From: Otatea glauca
Taxonomy: Eukaryota > Streptophyta > Magnoliopsida > Poales > Poaceae
Assembly (NCBI GenBank): GCA_036346275.1
Contig: CM070723.1
Coordinates: forward strand, 51,476,743 to 51,540,742
DNA length: 64,000 nt
Reading direction: 5' to 3'
In this document: one piece after another, positions 56,664 through 64,000 of the stretch
Position numbering within the stretch: position 1 is the stretch's first letter
Layout: each line of letters opens with the position of its first letter
Program-made: the position numbers and the translations under genes
The notes under the pieces: generated by a model
The model's database searches: none
Told to the model about the DNA's origin: nothing
The model's input: the letters and a program-made list of their open reading frames with translations, nothing else

Positions 56664-58069
56664 AATGTTCTACCGAGGCCGATTGTGATCGTCTGCCTGT
56701 GACAATCGACACTGCGATGAGTTTTCATCCTGCAACACACGATCAACCTACATCGAGCCCTACGAAAGTTCAATCCATACGCGACATGAACAGATTAAGC
56801 CTAATGTTCCTGCAAATGTCGCAAACGAACGCATTACTAGATATCAGATTGAGCTTACTACCCGCCAGCCACTCGGCCTTCTTGCCGCCGGCCACCGCGT
56901 CGCCAAAACTCGTCGTCAGCTGCTCGGCCTCCGCGCACGCGCCACGAAGCCGCGCTCCCGATGCCGTTCCATCCTACGGCCACCCGGCGGCTACGCTTGC
57001 GTCTGTCGCGCCGCAAGTAGCTCGGATTTCGCACCGTTGGCCGCTTGGTTTTTCACACCATCGTGCCACTCGGACTTCGGCCGCTGCGTCGCCTCGGCGC
57101 CGGCCCCATCATGCCTCGCACTGATGCGCCAAGCCCTGCAGCCGCGTCCCGAACACGCCGCATCGTGGCCACCGCCCACCTCTGTGAATCCACGCGCTGC
57201 TGCTCGGGACCCGTTGTTCCGCTCTTGCGCGTCGCTGTCTAGCGCGCAGCCCGTGCCTCTTCCGTGGCTCCTGCCGTCGAGTACCGCAACACCGTCGTGT
57301 CCTATCGGCGCCATCATCGCTCGCACCGCGGCACCTCTGAGACTTCGCGCCGCCGTGCGTGCACCACGCCGCCCACGCCCGAAGCGAGCTCGCCCAGCCG
57401 TGCCGCCGCCATCTTCTTGCTTCCCTACGGCAGAGAACCAAACGGACCAAGTTGCCCTTATCTCCTGGGTCGCCTTGGGCCAGTTGGGCGTGCGGGCTGA
57501 TTGGGCTGAGCTACCGAGTGGGCCGTATGGGCTGTCGATAATAATAATAATGATAATCAATTTTTTAGTTATTTCAAAAATAGTTATTAAATTCTAAAAA
57601 TTGATAATAAATCCTAGAAATTAGATTTTCTAGGTTGTGGACTTCCGTAAAATTTTGATAAATTAGTATTTAGCACATTCTGGAAGTTCCATGCTCTGGG
57701 TTTATTTTCTAGCTTCATGTCATGTTTAATATGTGCTGAAATTTATATTCTATTATTTAAGTAATTCTAAAAATTGCTTGGAAATTAACATAAAATGTTA
57801 GAAAATTATATATAACCCATTGCTGATATTCATGTTGCTGTATTTATTTTCTAAGCATTATTTCCATGTTATTATATGCTAGAATTTATTTTCTGTTATT
57901 TAAGTAATTCTGAAAATTGCTAGATAATTAGCAGAAAACTATGAAAATTGCTAGGAAAATTCTGGGAAATTTTAGATAATTATCTACTGAATAGAATATA
58001 CCAAGATTTACTAATTGAAGAGTGAGCATGCAATATAATGATTTTACCAGTAGTAAAAGTCATTTTGCA
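56664..58069 (+). other. long leader with GC-rich block, then AT-rich block
   Basis: 56850-57540 is strongly GC-rich, open in several frames on both strands, without recognisable motifs. 57540-58060 is AT-rich with repeats of aaattctaaaaattg. Together they separate the primer site from the first gag motif, which is longer than expected for this element. The GC block may be a captured piece of host sequence or a leader peculiar to the family. Confidence 0.4.
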
Positions 58070-59115
58070 TAAATAGAAAAAGGATATGTTAGACATCGCA
58101 AAAAGGGAACTTATCAAGCTTGCCCTGAATGGCAACGATTACCTTACCCGAGCAATGAATACTAAGATTAATCTGGTAGCTCGATCTTTCGGAGCTACTG
58201 TTTTTTCAGCCTGAAGCTGGTACCCCTGCTCTTCCCGAAGCCGCCAGATGTACGGCTTTACACCTCTGAGGCACCATCTACATACAGATCTGAAGGCCGA
58301 ATAGTTGATGGAAGATGACCAGCTGGTACTTTTGGATTCCTGAAGGAAAAATATATATCCAGCAAAGATCAGTTATGTTGCCAGAAGTACAACGCGAATG
58401 GATCCTCCCGCGCTTTCAGGATTTTAAAGGCTGTGACAATATATAATTTTTGTCATACACAAGCTTGTCATTGATCTAACATTATGTAATCAGAAAGTTA
58501 CTAATGCTAAAAAGATCGACAAGATATTGTGCACATTCCACCCCAATATGAGGATATTGTCGTAACAGTATCGTCACCAAGTACCAGAAGTACTTCGAGT
58601 TTATATGCATTTTGTTAGAAGAAGAAAAGCATGATGAACTTTTGGTGAAGAATCATCATGTACTTCCTAATGGGAATTTTGCAATGCTTGAAGCGCATGC
58701 AAATGCTCAACAGGCTAGCAATAGCCAAAGCCGCAGAAAGGGCCAATGGAATATATGGAATAAGTTGAAGAATTACAAATCAAAAAGGGGAAGAGGCAAT
58801 TCATAGTGGAAAAGTAAAGGTAAAGGGTCAGGGGCTTTCAGAAGTAATGCTACAAACCCTGAATAACCTTGTTTTATGTATTGATGCACTGGCCATTGGT
58901 CATGCAACTATCGCATCCTGAAGCATGTGGTAGACCTTTACATGCAATCCACTGAAAAACTAAATAAGACCCGAGGAAATAATATTAAGTCATACTTCAC
59001 CGTTCAACCTGTTGTTGATACGGATGTTGAGAAGTGTGATGATATGATTCTTGAAATTATTGAGTTAGAGGAGTCCCAGGAGGGCACCTACATCTCATAT
59101 GGAGACCTGGATTAG
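58070..59115 (+). pseudogene. copia gag remnant
   Basis: Phrases in shifting frames match the gag of plant copia elements: KRELIKLALNGNDYLTRAMN (58100-58160) and LLEEEKHDELLVKNHHVLPN (58612-58672). A degraded zinc knuckle TGHWSCNY lies near 58888-58912 (cysteines partly lost). The tail VDLYMQSTEKL ends at 59115 with an acidic stretch. Non-functional. Confidence 0.75.
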
Positions 59116-60530
59116 TCTCCTAAATATCCCTTCACTTTGTTAAGTCGATGTCACATATTCCTTATAAGACTCATTATCAGTTTAGCCCGAGTTCCTGAAT
59201 GAACATTTGGTCTACGCTCCTGTTGAGCGATTATCATTCAAAAATTGAATAAATTGATATTTCCCAGATATTTGATTAATTGTGCTATGTTTGTTCTATA
59301 TTCTACAATTTGTTCCTGATGCAACAATTGTTTGATTATTAAATCATACTTCCAATATAGAACAAAGTATAATCTGATGGCGGAGAAGAAAATATGCCTA
59401 GAAGACAGTTGTACCACACTAAATAAATTGGAAATATTATGACTATCGCTAGAAGCGATACTCTCATAGTTGGCACTGAAAGAATGCCATATTATACCCT
59501 GAGTCCAATCGTATTCCCTTAAGTTTTAAAAGGCATTGGTCTGAATCGTTTCCATATGGAGACAAAGAATGAGGATGGTGCAGAATACCTACTCTTTCGA
59601 AGGCACATATAAAACCTGAAGTTTGTGTTGCGATAAAAACTCAGAAATATTTAAGATCTGGCAGATCGACTGGGTTACCCTGAGTTGAATATTATGAGAA
59701 TAATAATGATAATTCTACTGGCCATAGCATAAAGACTTTTCTAGACCTGAAGTTTTCTTATGCCCGGTTATGCTCAAGGAATGCTTATTCTTATATCTTC
59801 TTACCTAAAAAGTTAGGGAAGAATCACTTAATTTCCTAGAGAAAATTCAAGGTGATATCTATGAACCTGTTCAACCCCTATCGGGCTCCTTTTATGAAAT
59901 TTTATGGTACTGATAGATACTTCTACTAGATGGTCCTATGTATGTCTCTTATCTACTAGGAACCATGCTTCTGCCAAAATTAATTGCCTAAATTATTAAA
60001 TTAAGAGCCTACTTTCTAGAAGAAATGATCAATCTATTCGAATAGACAATGCTAGCGAGTTTACTTCAAAAGCATTTAATGATTATTGTATGGCTCTAAA
60101 AATTAATGTAGAGCATCTTGTACCTAATGTTCACACTTAAAATGGCCTTGTAGAGTCATTATATTAAAAGAATAAAAACTTATTGCTTGGCCGCTCTTGT
60201 AGAATAGTAGGCTTTCCACAAGTTATTGGAGCCATGCAGTGCTGCATACTGCGGGTTTAATTTAACTCAGACGAACTGCACATTATGAAATTTTCCCTTT
60301 GCAGATAGTGCGTGGAAAAGAATTAAGTATTTCCCATCCGCAAAAATTTGGTTGTACTGTATACATGCCAATCTCTCCACCACAGCGTACCACCACGAGA
60401 CCTTACCGGAAGTTGAGGATATATGTAGGTTATGAATATCCGTCATGTATTAAAATACCTAGAGCCTATGATAGGGGATCTGTACACGGTTCGGTACGCT
60501 GATTGTACTAAGGACAAATTTTGGCATTAG
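59116..60530 (+). pseudogene. copia protease-integrase remnant
   Basis: Integrase core phrases are visible around 59845-60180: IQGDIYEPVQPLSG, then RSIRIDNASEFTSKAFNDYC and EHLVPNVHT, with stops between. The integrase end HPQKFGCTVYMPISPPQRTT ... IYVGYEYPSCIK at about 60317-60455 is the best-preserved part. The protease region is barely recognisable. Confidence 0.75.
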
Positions 60531-61150
60531 GGGGAGATAAGTACCACATTAGAGAATGCCGAGTCCTTAGATACACGCACTACATTGACCGAACTTGAAG
60601 TTCGGAGGATAATAAATCTGCAATAAATAAGCCTATAATCTGCTAAATGCCTTCACTGTTCATAAGAGAGTGAAAAGATCTCATATACCTGCAGTATATG
60701 CACTTGAAAGAGTGAAAATACCCTAGAAGGATATTGAACCCACTCTTGACCCTCATGATAAAAAGAGGGGGAGACCTCCAAGTGCACGGGACTCAATTCC
60801 GCGGAGACATCCGCAGAAGTAGAGAACTGAATAAATGAGGACAATACCCATGATAGTGGAAGAAGCTCAACCTGATGTTGAGAAAATCCCTAAAGTGAGT
60901 CATTCTGGAGATGGTAACATCCCTGAAGTGATCAATCCTGAAGATGATAACCCCAGCGTATATTTGCGTGCACAATCCCACACTGGGAAATCGGAACACC
61001 CAGACTCCATCGTTGTGGGAAATCACGAGGAGCTGGAAGAAATTTATAAAGAGATATCCCTGAAGTGATGCAGGAGAATTGTATAAAAGAAAGACTACAA
61101 TTGTCAACATATAATTGCCTCTGAAATTGCTAAAGCTTGATCCAGAACCA
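60531..61150 (+). pseudogene. copia integrase-RT linker remnant
   Basis: Contains a purine-rich ttagggggagataag (60528-60542, the conserved LGGD coding stretch of this lineage), a basic region matching RVKRSHIPA (60672-60700) and an acidic open stretch at 60835-61068. No catalytic motif. Confidence 0.55.
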
Positions 61151-62645
61151 AAGTCCATGGCAGAGTGCCAGAAGCACTCAGATAGGGTGAAATGAAAAGA
61201 AGCAATTGAGGCAGTGCTCGCTTATTAAAAGGAAAGCTTTGGTCTCGTTGACCAAACATCTCCTAAAGTGATCCCTGTAGGATCAAATGGGTTTTTCATC
61301 CGGAAGAGAAATGAAAATACCCAAGTGGTGAGATAGAAAGCGAGGCTTGTAGCACAAGGGTTCACGCAGAGACCCAGCATCGATTACGATGAAACCTTTT
61401 CTCCTGTAATGAGTGGAAAAACTTTTCGAAATTTAATATTAATGGCAGCAAGTTTAAACTTATCAATGCAATTGATGGATGAAGTGACCTCATATATATG
61501 GGTCACTGGATACAGATATTTACATAAGAATCTCTTAAGGAGTTACAATTCCGAATCCTAATAATCGCAACATGTATAGCGTCAAACTGAAGAGATCGCT
61601 ATACAGATTAAAATAGTCGGGGAGAATGTGGTATAACCGACTTAGTGAGTTCCTTCTGAAGAAGGAATATTGCCCCTGTGTGTTCATAAAGAAATCCCAG
61701 ATTGGATTCTGTATCATCTCAGTTTTATGTCGATGATCTGAATATCATCAGAACCACAGAGGAGACAGAGGAAGCAAGTGCTTACCTCATGACGGAGTTT
61801 TGAGATGAAAGATTTGGGTAAAACCAAATTTGCTTAGGCCTGCAGCTAGAGTATTTCCCGGAAGGAATTATCGTACACCAGTCTTTCTATACCAAGAAGG
61901 TATTGGAAAGGTTTAATATAGATAAATCGTATCCATTAAAAAAAACCCATGGTCGTAAGATACCTTGAAGTGGATAAAGATCCTTTCAGACCAATGATGG
62001 AAAATGAGAAAGTCTTAGGATCTAAAGTCACAGAGTGATGTATCTTGCGAATTGCACAAGGCCTGATATTAAATTCGCAGTAAATTTGCTAGCAAGACAC
62101 AGTGCAGCTCCAACCAGAAGACATTGGGCTGGTGTCAAGACTTTACTCAGATACCTCCAAGGTATTCAAGATCTTGGATTGTTTTTACAAAAGAACCAAG
62201 ATTGAACCATGGTGAGATATATGGATATTGGCTATCTGTTTGATCCCTATAGTGTCAAATCTAAGACTGGTTTTGTATTTCTCTGCGATGGTACAGCCGT
62301 TTATTGACAGTCTTTTAAGTAGACCTTGGTAGCTACTTCTACCAATCACTTAGAGATCATAGCTTTGCATGATACCACACGTGAATGTGTTTGGCTACGA
62401 CTTGTGATTAACCATATCCAGAAGTCATGTGGTCTTAACGTCGTCGATACCCCCACATTATATTGAAGATAATGCTGCTTGTGTTGCACAAATGCAAATG
62501 AGTTATGCGAAAAGCAATATCACGAAGCATATTGCTCCTAAGTTTTCCTATCCTCACGAACTCCAGAAGAACGGTGAGGTAAAGATTCTGCAAACTAAGT
62601 CAGGTGAAAATCTTATAAATTTATTCACTAAGTCCTTGCCTGTGA
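61151..62645 (+). pseudogene. copia reverse transcriptase and RNase H remnant
   Basis: Reverse transcriptase blocks in broken frames: IKWVFHPEE (61286-61312), YDETFSPVMS (about 61386-61415), a degraded YVDDL-like phrase (atgtcgatgatctgaatatc, 61726-61745), TEFEMKDLGKTKF (61793-61830, after a one-base shift). RNase H: KSKTGFVFLCDGTA (62256-62295), ATSTNHLEIIALHDTTRECV (62333-62392), then EDNAACVAQMQMSYAKSNIT (62465-62524) and LFTKSLP (62623-62643). Non-functional. Confidence 0.8.
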
Positions 62646-62665
62646 GACCCCGTTCTGATGAACAG

Positions 62666-64000
62666 GAACTCCATGTGATTACTGTGCTATTCCCTGGATC
62701 AGTAGCTAGCACTCACATGTTTACAACATTTGTATCAAAAACATACACGCAAACACACAGAAGAACTTACATTACCGAAATAATTATACAAAGTTCAGTA
62801 CAATTTTAAACCATCTTAACAGTGGACATTAAAAGCGGAAAACCAAAAGGAACTGAAACTCCAAAATGCCTTGCGGTTGCCCACTAAACCCTCAGGCACT
62901 GACTAGGCTACCTAGAAGAGACTATCGTCGAAACTCCCGAGACCTGCCTGAAAGAAAGCGTCGTCTGGCAGATCGTAGTCTTCTTCCTCTGAGACAGCAG
63001 ATGCAAGATTGAGTACATTGGTACTCAGCAAGACTTATATTGGTTCACAGATGCAATTAAATAATTATGCGAGTTGAGCAAATGACAGGCTATGGTTATT
63101 TTGCAGTTGCATAAAAACATTAAATAATAAGCATAATAGATTGCAACATCGCATTTTAATAAAAGCAATTGAATGACAGTTTGATAAGCAATTACTCCGG
63201 ATTTTCAACCCAGTCTACCCGACTGCATATAACCCCGGTGTCGATCATTTGACACAAAAGAAGGTTGCAAAATGGTTTCCAAAAACCACCACCCATTTTT
63301 GAAAGCACCAAAACTCTAGCATTGGGAGGATTTTCCCCAAGTGCCCATTACCGCGGGCGCGGCTAATCGATCAGATTTTTCACTCTGCAGAGGTGTACAC
63401 TTTACCTACAAAGAATGATCAACCTCTTTCGCCAGGCCAGTTAACACACTTCCTTTGGTGTGTCGGCAAGGAGATCATACAAAGCTATTACATTATCTAG
63501 ACATGGCTTTACACCAGCCCGGGACGTTAACCCTCGCCCTGAAGACAGAGACACGCACCCAAGCCGTGGATCCACATTTTTCACACACACACACCACGTC
63601 TCTGTCCAGGGTAAGGCGTACACCGTTGCATTGGTATGTAGAAACCCCTACTGATGCACTGACCGGACTGCTGTGGCAATCTCCCGCCTTCCATAGATGC
63701 AAAGCCAAGTCTAAACAACTTATTAAGCTAAGACCCGCCCATACAAGCCCTTGTAGTTGCACGGAAACATGGTTCTACAACATCCCATTTGCTCGGTCCT
63801 TAATCGACACGGCGATACTCCACCCTATCTACGTGCATATCCTTTTGCACAACGGCTAGCGCCAAATAATCACCGCGTCAAATCATAGTTTTGTTTGAAG
63901 GTTTTAGCAAACTACCACCAACCAATTTCCAAGAGATTCTATGACGGTTGAAAAGACGAAAACCAACAAGCGACTAAAGCGGAATATTATTATGCTAGCG
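62666..64000 (-). repeat. gypsy-type LTR, minus strand, running off the window
   Basis: Inverted match to the solo LTR at 3635-7140: ggtaaggcgtacaccgttgc (63610) corresponds to 6186 in reverse, cggcgatactccaccctat (63810) to about 5978-5997, and gtactcagcaagactt (63022) to the tgctgagtac stretch of the LTR at 14824. Its 3' end on this strand falls near 62670 and has lost the last 80-100 bases found in the other copies. The rest of the LTR, and any element attached to it, lies beyond 64000. Confidence 0.75.

Larger units (their letters stand above)
56413..62665 (+). mobile_element. Ty1/copia retrotransposon, decayed, 3' end missing
   Basis: A 5' LTR (56413-56651) is followed by a cgttatcagcac primer site, then gag, protease, integrase, reverse transcriptase and RNase H remnants in copia order. 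Every domain has stops and frameshifts. No 3' LTR is present; similarity ends at about 62645, just before a minus-strand gypsy LTR. It is a different lineage from the Sirevirus (short LTR, different gag and integrase motifs). Confidence 0.85.

Noticed and set aside
56991..57597. Long open readings on both strands in the GC-rich block
   Set aside because: Overlapping frames on both strands, low-complexity A/R/P composition, no family signature.

Overview
This is a plant nuclear window, almost certainly from a grass (Poaceae) and compatible with an Oryza-like genome. The reasons are the very high density of nested LTR retrotransposons and small MITEs with CTCCCTCCG ends, micron-like elements sitting in (TA)n tracts, a Sirevirus-type copia element, and two host genes with GC-rich grass-style coding exons. 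Species cannot be fixed from the sequence alone. There is no bacterial, organellar or CRISPR signal.

Only two host protein genes can be supported. One is a single-exon, divergent type I (M-alpha-like) MADS-box gene on the plus strand (33908-34510, 200 aa) with a TATA box and a poly(A) signal. The other is a complete six-exon amino acid permease (AAP family) gene on the minus strand (44606 down to 40446, 486 aa); all its splice sites follow GT-AG and all phases agree.

Everything else is repeats. 1-2158: the right part of a hAT-like non-autonomous element carrying a higher-order array of eight minus-strand tRNA-Ala(AGC)-like modules. 3635-7140: a solo LTR (5-bp duplication ATGTA). 7354-8787: a hAT-like element. 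11345-11616: a Stowaway-like MITE. 11730-13848: the 3' end of a dead Ty3/gypsy element. 14589-31900: a nest in which a MITE was split by a solo LTR (duplication CTTAA), which in turn holds a hAT element and an 11.7-kb Sirevirus with both LTRs (duplication GTATA). 31900-33250: MITE fragments, one a MITE inserted in a copy of itself, and a foldback element. 35503-36762: another MITE and a 5'-truncated LINE with a 12-bp duplication. 36800-40280: a tandem segmental duplication whose second copy carries a 1.46-kb hAT-like insertion, so that the first copy is a natural empty site. 45844-46467: a Mutator-like MITE inside a Tourist-like element. 47112-48378: three micron-like foldback elements separated by (TA)n. 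48379-53356: two large, related AT-rich foldback elements that also abut microsatellites. 56413-62665: a decayed copia element. 62666-64000: a minus-strand LTR of the same gypsy family as the solo LTR at 3635.

The items most deserving a second look are the tRNA-Ala-like higher-order array inside a hAT-like element, and the 1.9-3.0-kb microsatellite-associated foldback family at 48.4-53.4 kb. Next come the Sirevirus, whose LTRs stay very alike while its genes are heavily broken, and the precise empty-site pair at 36.9/38.2 kb. All calls come from reading the sequence; no similarity search was run.
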